A DNA stretch of 64,000 nucleotides from Nocardia sp. GTDB taxonomy: Bacteria > Actinomycetota > Actinomycetes > Mycobacteriales > Mycobacteriaceae. Made by a program: the position numbers and the translations under genes. Location of the stretch: assembly GCF_025465275.1 (NCBI RefSeq), contig NZ_JAODNK010000153.1, positions 214,429 through 278,428 on the forward strand, given 5' to 3'. Below are positions 1-7,048 of the stretch, one piece after another. The notes beneath the pieces were generated by a model, which saw only the letters and a program-made list of their open reading frames with translations, ran no database searches and was not told the DNA's origin. Within the stretch, counting starts at the first letter, position 1. Each line of letters starts with the position of its first letter.

Positions 1-111
1 GCTGGCTTCGGTCGACATAAGCGCAGTATCCCCCGGCGTCTGGGCACGGTCCGCCGACGGGCCGGTCGTTTCGGACAGGCCCGTCGCGGACTTTTCGTCG
101 TGCACGGTCAT
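1..111 (-). CDS. pstC: PstC N-terminus (phosphate ABC transporter permease), partial
   Basis: An ATG at 111-109 opens a frame that runs off the left edge of the window. Its 37 visible residues are a hydrophilic, Thr/Ser/Asp-rich cytoplasmic leader with no membrane helix yet. It starts 23 nt downstream of the pstS stop on the same strand, and the usual actinobacterial order is pstS-pstC-pstA-pstB. The PstC call is therefore an inference from position. The visible residues alone are not diagnostic. Confidence 0.5.
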   Translation of the reverse strand, partial: MTVHDEKSATGLSETTGPSADRAQTPGDTALMSTEAS

Positions 112-134
112 CGTCTTTTTCTCAGATCAGTCGA

Positions 135-1253
135 TCAGGAAATGGCGCTGATCGCGGTGGTGAGCTTGGTCTTGAACGAATCCGGCAGCGGCACGTAGCC
201 CGCATCCGCCAGACCGGTCTGGCCGTTGCCCACAGCCGAGGTCAGGAACGCCTTGACAGCCTTCGCGGTGTCCGCGTCGCTGTACTTGGAGCAGACGATC
301 TCGTAGGTGGCCAGCATGATCGGGTAGGCGCCACCGGTGGTGGGCTTGTAGATCGAGCTGTTGTCCAGCACCAGGTCGTTGCCCTGGCCGGAAACCTTGA
401 CCGCGTCGATCGCCTTGGCGGCGGACTCCGAGGTGAGGTCGACCGGCTTCGGGTCGTTCGAGGTGGCGGCGGTCAGCACGCGCGCGGTGGTGAGCTTCTG
501 CGCCTTGGCGAAGGACCACTCGGTGTAGGTGATCGTGAACTTGGTGTTCGCGATAGCGGCCGAGGTGCCGTCGCTACCCTTCGCACCCTCGCCGACGCCA
601 CCCTGGAACGCCTTGCCGGCGCCCTTGGTCCAACCGCCGGCCGAGTCCAGGTACTTCTGGAAGTTGTCGGTGGTGCCGGACTCGTCGGAGCGGAAGACCA
701 CACCGATCTTGTCCGACGGCAGCTTGTCGGCCTTGGCGGTGTTCAGCGCCTTGATGTGGGCGTCGTCCCAGGTGCTGATCTCACCGTCGAAGATCTTCGC
801 CATGGTCGGCGGATCCAGGACCAGGTCGTCGATGCCGGGCACGTTGTAGGCGACCGCGATCGGGCCGAATACGGCGGGCAGGTTCCAGGCCGGGCTGCCA
901 CAGCGGGCGGCGGCCTTGTCGACCTCACCCTTTTTGGCGTCCAGCGGCGAGTCGGAGCCGGCGAAATCGGTCTGGCCGCCGAGGAACTCGTTCACACCCG
1001 CACCGGAACCGGAAGCGGTGTAGTCCAGCTTGGCGCTACTGCAGTTCGCCTCGTAGGCGGCGACAAAACGGTCCATCGCGTTCTTCTGGGCGGTCGAACC
1101 ACTGGCCTTGAGAGCTGACTTGCCGCCACAGGCGACGTCGATCTTCGCGGCACCCGTGGTCGAGTCGTTGTTGTCACTGCCACAGGCGGACAGGGTCAGG
1201 GTGCTGGCCACTGCCAACACGCCGAGCAGGGCGCTGCTGCGCTTGAGATTCAC
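135..1253 (-). CDS. pstS: PstS, phosphate-binding lipoprotein
   Basis: This is the extracytoplasmic binding protein of the high-affinity phosphate ABC transporter. From the GTG at 1253 it is 372 aa. It opens with a basic stretch and a hydrophobic core ending in the lipobox LSAC, so Cys24 is the likely lipidation site. The mature part has typical PstS features: an SGSGAGVNEF segment and a SDESGT segment, both phosphate-contact regions in the family. A TTG one codon upstream (1256) is possible, but the GGAGG at 1263-1259 is 5 nt from the GTG and only 2 nt from the TTG, so the GTG is preferred. A two-unit PHO box lies about 150 nt upstream. It is followed closely by pstC. Confidence 0.95.
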   Translation of the reverse strand: MNLKRSSALLGVLAVASTLTLSACGSDNNDSTTGAAKIDVACGGKSALKASGSTAQKNAMDRFVAAYEANCSSAKLDYTASGSGAGVNEFLGGQTDFAGSDSPLDAKKGEVDKAAARCGSPAWNLPAVFGPIAVAYNVPGIDDLVLDPPTMAKIFDGEISTWDDAHIKALNTAKADKLPSDKIGVVFRSDESGTTDNFQKYLDSAGGWTKGAGKAFQGGVGEGAKGSDGTSAAIANTKFTITYTEWSFAKAQKLTTARVLTAATSNDPKPVDLTSESAAKAIDAVKVSGQGNDLVLDNSSIYKPTTGGAYPIMLATYEIVCSKYSDADTAKAVKAFLTSAVGNGQTGLADAGYVPLPDSFKTKLTTAISAIS

Positions 1254-1400
1254 CAATTCCTCCGGGAATCACGTTGCACGTTCGACCCCTCAACGGTCGG
1301 ACGGGCGTGATGTGGCGGCTGTTCGCTACGAACTAGCGCACCAGGAAGCTGAATGCTGCCCAAAAGAAACGTAAGGGCGGCTGGTAGCCAACTGGACCTG

Positions 1401-1422
1401 GGAAGGTGAACTGGAGATGAAC
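1401..1422 (-). promoter_or_regulatory. PHO box upstream of pstS
   Basis: On the minus strand, two adjacent 11-nt direct repeats read GTTCATCTCCA and GTTCACCTTCC. This matches the actinobacterial PHO box (GTTCA-type 11-nt repeats), which is bound by the phosphate-starvation response regulator (PhoP in Streptomyces, RegX3 in mycobacteria). The site is in the pstS upstream region and oriented toward it. The regulator is not in this window; the PhoP encoded at 60-61 kb is of the mycobacterial virulence type. Confidence 0.75.
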
Positions 1423-1503
1423 AACCCGGCGCGATTGCACTGCACGATATGTGACATTTGCCGCATCATTGCGGAGCATGCCGGTGAGCGGGACGGGGGC
1501 TGG

Positions 1504-2400
1504 CTAGGACCCCGCCGAGTACGCCACATCCACATGGGCCGGACCGAAGCCGAGTTTCGTATAGGTATTCACCGCAGCGGCATTGTCGGCCTCGGTATAG
1601 AGCAGCACCGCGCCCAGTCCACTGTCCCGGAGATAGCGCAGACCGGCAAGTGTGAGCAGGCGCCCCAGCCCGCGACCCTGCGCCTGCGGGTCGACGCCGA
1701 CAACGTAGACCTCACCGATGTGCGGCGTCTCGTCGAAATGCACCTTGGTCCAATGGAAGCCGAGGATCCGGCCGGGATCGGCCGGATCGAAGGCGAGGAA
1801 CAGGCCCTTGGGATCGAACCAGGATTCCGCGCGGCGCGCCTCGATATCGTGCTCGGTCCAGGCGCCCTGTTCCGGATGCCAGGAGAAGGCCGCACTGTTG
1901 ACGCGCAGGATCTCGGCATCATCGGAAGGCCCCGCGTAAGTACGCAATTCGAGGCCGGCCGGAACCGTCAATTCCGGTAGCTCAGTAGTAGCCAAATCGC
2001 GTCGCATCTGCCAGAGTTCGCGCGCCACACGCAATCCGAGCCGGGCCGCGACCGCCTGCGCGGGCGGCAGATTGCCGTGCGCCCAGACCCGGGCTTCCGG
2101 GCCGCCGGCCGCCAGTGCGGCAGCGACCAGCCCCGCGCCGAGGCCCTGACGGCGGAAGCGCGGATCGACCGCGACCTCCGCCATGGCGGGGTGTTCCCCG
2201 TGCGCCGGAGTCACATTCGCGTATCCGGCGACCGCGCCATCCCACTGCTCCACCAGATGCTGCACCGGAGAGTCGGTGGCAAGCGACAGCACCGCCTGTT
2301 CCGAAACCGGCGCAACGCCGTCCGCGGCAGTGGCTCGCTCCAGCACTCCCCGCACCTCCGCCGCGGTCTCGAGGGACAGCCGGCCGGTGCTGGAAACCAT
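1504..2400 (-). CDS. mshD: MshD, mycothiol synthase
   Basis: It catalyses the last step of mycothiol synthesis, acetylating Cys-GlcN-Ins with acetyl-CoA in the cytoplasm. The 298-aa product has two GNAT domains in tandem, as expected for MshD. The N-terminal domain carries VDPRFRRQGLGAGLV and the C-terminal domain VGVDPQAQGRGLGRLL, both acetyl-CoA-binding motif A. The open frame extends further upstream, but the start is placed at the ATG at 2400 because it overlaps the stop of the GlnR-type regulator by one base (TGATG), which implies translational coupling. The same regulator-mshD order occurs in M. tuberculosis (Rv0818-Rv0819). Confidence 0.93.
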   Translation of the reverse strand: MVSSTGRLSLETAAEVRGVLERATAADGVAPVSEQAVLSLATDSPVQHLVEQWDGAVAGYANVTPAHGEHPAMAEVAVDPRFRRQGLGAGLVAAALAAGGPEARVWAHGNLPPAQAVAARLGLRVARELWQMRRDLATTELPELTVPAGLELRTYAGPSDDAEILRVNSAAFSWHPEQGAWTEHDIEARRAESWFDPKGLFLAFDPADPGRILGFHWTKVHFDETPHIGEVYVVGVDPQAQGRGLGRLLTLAGLRYLRDSGLGAVLLYTEADNAAAVNTYTKLGFGPAHVDVAYSAGS

Positions 2401-3164
2401 CAGATAATGCCGTTCGCCGAGGTCAATTCGGAGTCGTCGGTGCCATCGGACTCGGGGAAAGCGGGCGCGGGCGCCTCGTTCTTGGCTCCGGTCGAACGCG
2501 CCGGGCGCACGGCCTTGTAGCCGACATTGCGGACCGTGCCGATGAGCGATTCGTATTCGGTCCCGAGCTTGGCACGCAGCCGTCGCACATGGACGTCCAC
2601 GGTGCGGGTGCCACCGAAGAAGTCGTAACCCCACACCTCTTGCAGCAGCTGAGCCCGGGTGAAGACCCGGCCGGCATGCTGCGCAAGGTATTTCAGTAGC
2701 TCGAACTCCTTGTAGGTGAGGTCGAGCGGGCGACCGCGCAGCCGGGCGGTGTACGTGCCCTCGTCGATCACCAGCTCACCGAGGGTGATCTTGCCGGTGT
2801 TCTCCGGACTTGCAGCGCCACCGTTGCGTGCGACCAGCAGTCGCAAGCGGGCGTCCAGTTCCGCTGGACCCGTCCCGGGCAGCAGGATGTCATCCAGTCC
2901 CCAGTCCGCGTTCACCGCAACCAATCCACCTTCGGTGAGCACCGCTACCACCGGCACCGACGATCCGGTGCTACCCAGCAAACGACACAGACCGCGCGCG
3001 GCGGCCAGATCGGTGCGGGCATCGACCAGCGCTACATCGGCGGAACCGGCCTCGAGCAGGGACGCCACCTCGGTCGGCGCAGGCCGCACATGGTGCGGCA
3101 GCAACGCGAGCGACGGCAGCACCGCCTCGGGGTTGGGGTCGGAGGTCAGCAGGAGCAGCTCCAT
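2400..3164 (-). CDS. glnR: GlnR-type OmpR-family response regulator
   Basis: The 254-aa protein has an N-terminal receiver-like domain and a C-terminal OmpR winged helix (around residues 125-230). The LTYKEFELLKYL segment, the GTRTVDVHVRRLRAKLG recognition region and NVGYKAVRP are visible. The receiver is atypical: Asp48 (VALVDARTD) is present, but the usual acidic pair near the N-terminus is weak, as in GlnR regulators that work without phosphorylation. The position before mshD matches Rv0818, the mycobacterial GlnR controlling nitrogen genes. There is no sensor kinase beside it. A GGAGGG lies 6 nt before the ATG, inside a perfect palindrome that covers the start. Confidence 0.88.
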   Translation of the reverse strand: MELLLLTSDPNPEAVLPSLALLPHHVRPAPTEVASLLEAGSADVALVDARTDLAAARGLCRLLGSTGSSVPVVAVLTEGGLVAVNADWGLDDILLPGTGPAELDARLRLLVARNGGAASPENTGKITLGELVIDEGTYTARLRGRPLDLTYKEFELLKYLAQHAGRVFTRAQLLQEVWGYDFFGGTRTVDVHVRRLRAKLGTEYESLIGTVRNVGYKAVRPARSTGAKNEAPAPAFPESDGTDDSELTSANGII

Positions 3165-3178
3165 GGAGGGCCCTCCAT
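3163..3178. promoter_or_regulatory. Palindrome over the glnR ribosome-binding site and start
   Basis: ATGGAGGGCCCTCCAT is a perfect 16-bp palindrome. On the glnR transcript it covers the GGAGGG Shine-Dalgarno, the spacer and the first bases of the ATG. It could fold and mask initiation, or serve as an operator. The function is inferred. Confidence 0.45.
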
Positions 3179-3388
3179 CCCATCTGGCATGTGTGTGGCA
3201 ACTACTCTGTATGCCACGACTCCATGCTGGTTATCACAGGTAAGTCGGTTGCTACATTAGCGCGTCCGGACCGACAGCCACGCAATCCGGGCAGCGTATC
3301 GGCCTCTGGCTATTCAGAGATCACACAGCGCACCCCCGAGAAGGGGCTCGACGACGGCACATCTGTCGTCCTCCGAGGCGGCGACAGA

Positions 3389-3394
3389 TATCGT
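3389..3394 (+). promoter_or_regulatory. Leaderless-type -10 box of lmeA
   Basis: TATCGT is followed by 6 nt and then the ATG at 3401. A TANNNT element 6-7 nt before a start codon is the standard arrangement for leaderless actinobacterial mRNAs. It supports choosing this ATG over the upstream in-frame start at 3191. Confidence 0.6.
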
Positions 3395-3400
3395 GCCCCT

Positions 3401-4351
3401 ATGGGTAACTCACCGGGTACGCCCGAAACCCAGCCCCGCATCCAGCCGCCGCTCCTCGACGAGACCGTGGTGACTCCGGTGCGTCGGCAGGAGTCGCGGC
3501 GTAGCGGGCTGCGCGGAATGGCCTTCCGGAGGCTGATCATTACGCTGCTCTGCCTGGCAGGTCTGGCCGTAGTGCTCGACTTCGGGGTGGCGGCGTATTC
3601 GGAGTACCGGGTGTCGCGGTTGCTACGTGACGGTTCGAATCTCAGTGCGGATCCGGAGGTCACCTTCCACGGGTTCCCGTTCACGGCCCAGGCACTCGAC
3701 GACGAGTACAAGAACGTGGATATTCGCGCGCGTGCCATGCGGCCCGATATTCCGGGCGAGATCATGGTCGAGGCGAATCTGAAGGGCATGCACCTCTCGC
3801 TGCGCAATCTGGTCGACGGCCAGGTGCGGGGAGTGCCGGTGGATCAGGTGGAAGCGCGCATGCGAATCGAACCGGTCGAACTGGGACGGCTGTTCAAGAT
3901 TCCCAATCTGCAGGTGTTCGGCCCGCCCGCCGATAAATCCGACGGCACCGGTGGTTCCGGCGGCTCCGGCATGACCACCGCGGGCGCGATCATCCTGAAC
4001 GGCACCATTCCGCTGTCGGACTCCGATACTCCCGCGGTGCCGGGCACCAAGGGCGAGACCGTGAGCGTGCTGGCGGATCTGCGACTGGTCGACGATCAGG
4101 TCCGTATTACCGCCACCGATATCTATCGCGGTCCCGGCGCCGCCACTCAGACCAGCGACGCCACGCCCGTCACCGTGATTCCCGAGTCCGACAAGGCCCG
4201 GGTGCTGGCCCTGTTCACCCGGACCATCGATACCCGCGATCTGCCGTTCGGCGTGCACCCGCAGAAGGTGGAGGCGAGCGGCGGTCAAATCGTGGTGGAG
4301 GGCAAGGGCAGCGATGTGACCGTCGATCTGGATCGGTTGCAGCAGCCGTGA
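3401..4351 (+). CDS. lmeA: LmeA-like DUF2993 periplasmic phospholipid-binding protein
   Basis: The 316-aa protein has a basic cytoplasmic leader (about 44 aa), one membrane segment (about 45-64, LIITLLCLAGLAVVLDF) and an extracytoplasmic DUF2993 domain. The neighbourhood (thiX, cysA, sseC after it; the glnR-type gene and mshD divergent) is that of Rv0817c. The M. smegmatis member of this family, LmeA, binds phosphatidylinositol and is needed for mannan elongation of lipomannan. The domain contains TFHGFPFTAQAL near its start, a DUF2993 hallmark, and a short Gly/Ser-rich stretch. The start is chosen from the leaderless -10 and the position of the membrane anchor. Its stop overlaps the thiX start by 4 nt (GTGA). 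Confidence 0.82.
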   Translation: MGNSPGTPETQPRIQPPLLDETVVTPVRRQESRRSGLRGMAFRRLIITLLCLAGLAVVLDFGVAAYSEYRVSRLLRDGSNLSADPEVTFHGFPFTAQALDDEYKNVDIRARAMRPDIPGEIMVEANLKGMHLSLRNLVDGQVRGVPVDQVEARMRIEPVELGRLFKIPNLQVFGPPADKSDGTGGSGGSGMTTAGAIILNGTIPLSDSDTPAVPGTKGETVSVLADLRLVDDQVRITATDIYRGPGAATQTSDATPVTVIPESDKARVLALFTRTIDTRDLPFGVHPQKVEASGGQIVVEGKGSDVTVDLDRLQQP

Positions 4352-4803
4352 TCGCGCTCGGAGTGCTTGCCGTCGTGCTCGTGGTCGGGGCGGGTATCGG
4401 AATCATGGTGCGCCGCAACGAAGGTCGTGTCCGCGATACCGCGCCGCTGGTCACCGTGCCCGCAGACGGCCCGTCCGCGCTGCTCACCGCGGCCGGTGTG
4501 CTTGCCGGCCGTCCCACGGTGCTGCATTTCTCCGCGGACTGGTGTGGTCCGTGTGCGGCCGTACGCCGGGTGGTCGCGAATGTGGTGGCCGAATTGGCCA
4601 CGGCCGAGGCTCCCCCGCTGGATCTCGAGGTAGATATCGACGCGAATCCGGCGCTGGCGCGCGAGCTGAACGTGCTGTCCCTGCCGACGACTTTCCTGCT
4701 GGACGCCGCAGGACAGGAAAGGTTCCGCATCGCCGGTGTTCCGAAGACGCCTGATTTGCGCAGGTCATTGGCCGAATTGGCGAGATCCGGCAAATCCGAG
4801 TGA
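4348..4803 (+). CDS. thiX: ThiX-like membrane-anchored thioredoxin
   Basis: The 151-aa protein has an N-terminal membrane helix (about 2-20) followed by a thioredoxin fold. The active site is W65-C66-G67-P68-C69 (ADWCGPCAAVRRV), and the cis-proline loop is visible as LSLPTTFLLD. It probably faces outside the membrane as a thiol-disulfide oxidoreductase, although the helix lacks a clear cleavage site. It starts at a GTG that overlaps the lmeA stop, so the two are translationally coupled. It matches Rv0816c in position and type. Confidence 0.85.
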   Translation: MIALGVLAVVLVVGAGIGIMVRRNEGRVRDTAPLVTVPADGPSALLTAAGVLAGRPTVLHFSADWCGPCAAVRRVVANVVAELATAEAPPLDLEVDIDANPALARELNVLSLPTTFLLDAAGQERFRIAGVPKTPDLRRSLAELARSGKSE

Positions 4804-4846
4804 CCAGCATTACGGACCCCGGGTCCAATTTCCCCCGAAAATTGGG

Positions 4847-4852
4847 TAAACT
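4847..4852 (+). promoter_or_regulatory. Leaderless-type -10 box of the polycysteine leader
   Basis: TAAACT is followed by exactly 7 nt and the GTG at 4860. This predicts transcription starting at the GTG itself, giving a leaderless mRNA that begins with the polycysteine ORF. Confidence 0.7.
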
Positions 4853-4859
4853 TCCTCTC

Positions 4860-4946
4860 GTGCAAACCAACCTTGAGCTGATGCTCACCCGACGCCGCAC
4901 GGTAGACCTGTGCCGGCTCGGTGGTTGTTGCTGCCTCTGCCGCTAG
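4860..4946 (+). CDS. Polycysteine leader peptide (candidate cysteine-responsive attenuator)
   Basis: A 28-residue leaderless ORF starts at GTG and ends at TAG. Five of its last eleven residues are cysteine (C18, C23, C24, C25, C27; ending LGGCCCLCR). It lies about 120 nt upstream of the DUF4395-cysA-sseC sulfur operon. Polycysteine-encoding leaderless short ORFs upstream of such genes are described in mycobacteria as cysteine-responsive attenuators: ribosomes stall on the Cys codons when cysteine is scarce, and this changes downstream RNA folding. Here a stem follows the stop codon at once (4947-4955 with 4980-4988). Confidence 0.82.
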   Translation: MQTNLELMLTRRRTVDLCRLGGCCCLCR

Positions 4947-4988
4947 CCGGTCGGCCTTTCGCGTTCCCCTTTTCTTCGCGCCGACCGG
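4947..4988 (+). promoter_or_regulatory. Attenuator stem after the polycysteine ORF
   Basis: CCGGTCGGC (4947-4955) pairs perfectly with GCCGACCGG (4980-4988) across a 24-nt loop. The left arm starts directly after the TAG, so a ribosome terminating or stalled on the Cys codons would cover it. There is no U-tract, which favours control of downstream translation over transcription termination. The SD of the next gene (AGGAG, 5055-5059) is 67 nt further on. The mechanism is inferred. Confidence 0.6.
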
Positions 4989-5066
4989 GTGTGTCCCGCC
5001 GTTTGAGAGATCGTGTCGATCCTCCGGCGAAATGACCCATAGACCTCATCGCGCAGGAGTACGCAC

Positions 5067-5552
5067 ATGTCGAATCCGAATCCCACCAGGCCGCCCGCCG
5101 GGCAGGTCGATGTCCGCGGCCCGCGTTTTGCCGCCTGGATCACCACCGCCGTGCTGGCGCTGGTGCTGATCATCGCGACCGTCTCCGTTCCCATCGCCGC
5201 TGTGCTGCTCGCGGTCCAGGCCGTGGTCTTCGCGCTCGGCGCGGCCACCGGCCCCCGAAACAGCCCCTACGGCCGGATCTACGCCACCGTGGTCGCGCCG
5301 CGAGTCGGTCCCCCCTCCGAGCTGGAACCCGTTGCGCCGCTTCGGTTCGCGCAGCTTGTCGGTCTGCTGTTCGCGGTGCTCGGCGTCATCGGGTTCGCTG
5401 CCGGTAGCCCGGTCGCGGGTGCCGTCTTCACCGGTTTCGCGCTGTTCGCGGCCTTCCTCAATGCGGCCTTCGGTATCTGCCTGGGCTGCAAGATCTATCC
5501 CCTCGTCTCGCGGTTCAAGACCGCGTCGACGTCCGCCAATCCCACCGCCTGA
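5067..5552 (+). CDS. DUF4395 membrane protein
   Basis: The 161-aa protein has four predicted membrane segments (about 24-42, 45-58, 91-108, 112-133), followed by a cytoplasmic-side C138-L-G-C141 motif and a short polar tail. DUF4395 proteins are regularly encoded beside rhodaneses and thioredoxins, and the CxxC suggests a sulfur-transfer or redox role in the membrane. It is the first gene after the polycysteine leader and lies 27 nt before cysA. The SD AGGAG is 7 nt upstream of the ATG. The biochemical function is unknown. Confidence 0.85.
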   Translation: MSNPNPTRPPAGQVDVRGPRFAAWITTAVLALVLIIATVSVPIAAVLLAVQAVVFALGAATGPRNSPYGRIYATVVAPRVGPPSELEPVAPLRFAQLVGLLFAVLGVIGFAAGSPVAGAVFTGFALFAAFLNAAFGICLGCKIYPLVSRFKTASTSANPTA

Positions 5553-5579
5553 CCCCGGCACCACCTCGAAAGGAACAAC

Positions 5580-6413
5580 ATGGCTCGCTCCGATGTCCTG
5601 GTCTCCGCAGACTGGGTCGAAGAGAACCTGAACACGCCCGGAGTCGTCCTCGTAGAGGTCGACGAGGACACCTCGGCTTACGACCTGGGCCATATCGAGG
5701 GTGCTGTCCGGCTCGACTGGAAGAAGGACCTGCAGGACCAGGTCCGTCGTGACTTCGTCAACCGCGAGCAGTTCTCCGATCTGCTGTCCACCCGCAGTAT
5801 CGGCAACGACGACACCGTGGTGCTCTACGGCGGCAACAACAACTGGTTCGCGGCCTACGCCTACTGGTACTTCAAGCTGTACGGCCACCAGGACGTGAAG
5901 CTGCTCGACGGTGGCCGCAAGAAGTGGGAGCTCGACGGCCGCCCGCTGGTCAAGGATGTCGTGGTCCGCCCGGCCACCGCCTACAAGGCGAGCGAGCAGG
6001 ACCTGACCATCCGCGCGTTCCGTGACGAGGCCGTCGCGGCCATCGGCACCAAGAACCTGGTCGACGTGCGTTCGCCCGACGAGTTCTCCGGCAAGATCCT
6101 GGCCCCGGCGCACCTGCCGCAGGAGCAGTCGCAGCGTCCGGGTCACATCCCGTCCGCCATCAACGTGCCGTGGTCCAAGGCCGCGAACGAGGACGGCACC
6201 TTCAAGTCCGATGCGGACCTGGCTGCCCTGTACAAGGAAGCGGGCCTGGACGGCGAGAAGGAGACCATCGCCTACTGCCGCATCGGCGAGCGTTCCTCGC
6301 ACACCTGGTTCGTGCTGCAGGAGCTGCTGGGCCACAAGAACGTCAAGAACTACGACGGGAGCTGGACCGAGTACGGCTCCCTCGTCGGTGTACCGATCGA
6401 GTTGGGAGCGTAA
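5580..6413 (+). CDS. cysA: CysA-type thiosulfate sulfurtransferase (rhodanese)
   Basis: The 277-aa protein has two rhodanese domains in tandem. The first is the inactive one; the second carries the active-site loop C233-RIGERSS (AYCRIGERSSHTW). It transfers sulfane sulfur from thiosulfate to acceptors such as cyanide or cysteine-derived thiols. Length and active-site position match mycobacterial CysA2/CysA3. AAAGGAACAAC supplies the SD before the ATG. It lies inside the leader-DUF4395-cysA-sseC operon and is followed by sseC after 5 nt. Confidence 0.94.
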   Translation: MARSDVLVSADWVEENLNTPGVVLVEVDEDTSAYDLGHIEGAVRLDWKKDLQDQVRRDFVNREQFSDLLSTRSIGNDDTVVLYGGNNNWFAAYAYWYFKLYGHQDVKLLDGGRKKWELDGRPLVKDVVVRPATAYKASEQDLTIRAFRDEAVAAIGTKNLVDVRSPDEFSGKILAPAHLPQEQSQRPGHIPSAINVPWSKAANEDGTFKSDADLAALYKEAGLDGEKETIAYCRIGERSSHTWFVLQELLGHKNVKNYDGSWTEYGSLVGVPIELGA

Positions 6414-6418
6414 TCAAT

Positions 6419-6724
6419 ATGTGTGCAGCACCTACCCAGGGTCAGGCCATTCCGGCCGGCGTCGACGTCGAGAAGGAGACGGTCATCACCGGCCGCGTCC
6501 TGACCGCTGACGGCCAGACCGTCGGTGGCGCTTTCGTCCGTCTGCTGGACGGCAACGGCGATTTCACCGCCGAGGTCGTGGCGTCGGGTACCGGCGACTT
6601 CCGCTTCTTCGCGGCGCCGGGCTCGTGGACCATTCGCGCGCTCTCCGCGTCCGGTAACGGCACCGCCGAGCTTGCCCCGGAGGGCAACGGCATCCACAAC
6701 CTGGACGTCGTCGTCGCCAAGTAA
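6419..6724 (+). CDS. sseC: SseC, DUF1416 protein
   Basis: The 101-aa protein opens MCAAPTQGQ and then has a small beta-rich domain (TGRVLTADGQTVGGAFVRLLDGNGDF...) resembling carboxypeptidase-regulatory/transthyretin-like folds. Cys2 is the only cysteine. It is always paired with a CysA rhodanese in actinobacteria (Rv0815c-Rv0814c) and is presumed to assist sulfur transfer; its biochemistry is not established. The ATG lies 5 nt after the cysA stop, so the pair is co-translated. A strong intrinsic terminator follows about 160 nt later. Confidence 0.9.
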   Translation: MCAAPTQGQAIPAGVDVEKETVITGRVLTADGQTVGGAFVRLLDGNGDFTAEVVASGTGDFRFFAAPGSWTIRALSASGNGTAELAPEGNGIHNLDVVVAK

Positions 6725-6728
6725 CTGT

Positions 6729-6866
6729 CCCGCCTCCCCGGAACTTTTAGCCGGACTCAGGTGCCACAACAGTCGCGTTGGCCGCTGACGGCAACGTAGC
6801 TGGTGGGGTTAGCCGGTACCCGGCGAGTTACCCGTAGCTCGCGAGATCACGAGTTACGTTGGGCGG
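6729..6866. repeat. R3 dispersed repeat, copy A
   Basis: It starts CCGCCTCCCCGGAACTTTT just after the sseC stop and ends GAGTTACCC...CTCGCGAGATCACGAGTT...GTTGGG. The same two end blocks occur inverted at 7777-7912 and, diverged, at 20750-20905. Copies A and B flank the nitrobindin gene pair as inverted repeats of about 140 bp. The family is unnamed to me. Confidence 0.6.
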
Positions 6867-6882
6867 GAAGTCCAAACACTCG

Positions 6883-6916
6883 AAACGGCCCCGGGATTCA
6901 ATTCCCGGGGCCGTTT
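6883..6916. terminator. Intrinsic terminator after sseC
   Basis: A 14-bp perfect stem (AAACGGCCCCGGGA with TCCCGGGGCCGTTT) has a 6-nt loop and ends in a run of T. It lies after repeat copy A and just before the next promoter, so it closes the sulfur operon. Confidence 0.85.
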
Positions 6917-6939
6917 TCGCGTCTTCGACGGGGTGCGAT

Positions 6940-6945
6940 TACACT
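6940..6945 (+). promoter_or_regulatory. Leaderless-type -10 box of the small membrane protein
   Basis: TACACT is followed by exactly 7 nt and the GTG at 6953. It directly follows the sseC terminator, so a new leaderless transcript most likely starts here. Confidence 0.65.
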
Positions 6946-6952
6946 CCGAATC

Positions 6953-7048
6953 GTGGTGCTTACCTTCGAGATTCTGCTGGTTCTCGTCTCCGTGCTGATC
7001 GCCTGGTTCGGTCTTTACGTCCTCTACCGGCTGTTCACCGAGTCGTGA
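6953..7048 (+). CDS. 31-residue single-helix membrane protein
   Basis: A tiny ORF starts at GTG (a second GTG follows as codon 2) and encodes 31 residues. Almost all of it is one hydrophobic helix (about 5-27) with aromatic residues near the end (WFGLYVLYRLF) and a polar FTES tail. It has a leaderless -10 box at the right spacing, and its TGA overlaps the GTG of the following nitrobindin-like gene (GTGA), so the two are translationally coupled. I do not recognise a family. It could anchor or recruit the downstream protein; that is inference. Confidence 0.65.
   Translation: MVLTFEILLVLVSVLIAWFGLYVLYRLFTES

Noticed and set aside
3191..3400. N-terminal extension of LmeA to 386 aa
   Set aside because: The extension has no conserved-looking sequence and covers the promoter region. 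TATCGT 6 nt before the ATG at 3401 and the signal-anchor position support the shorter protein.
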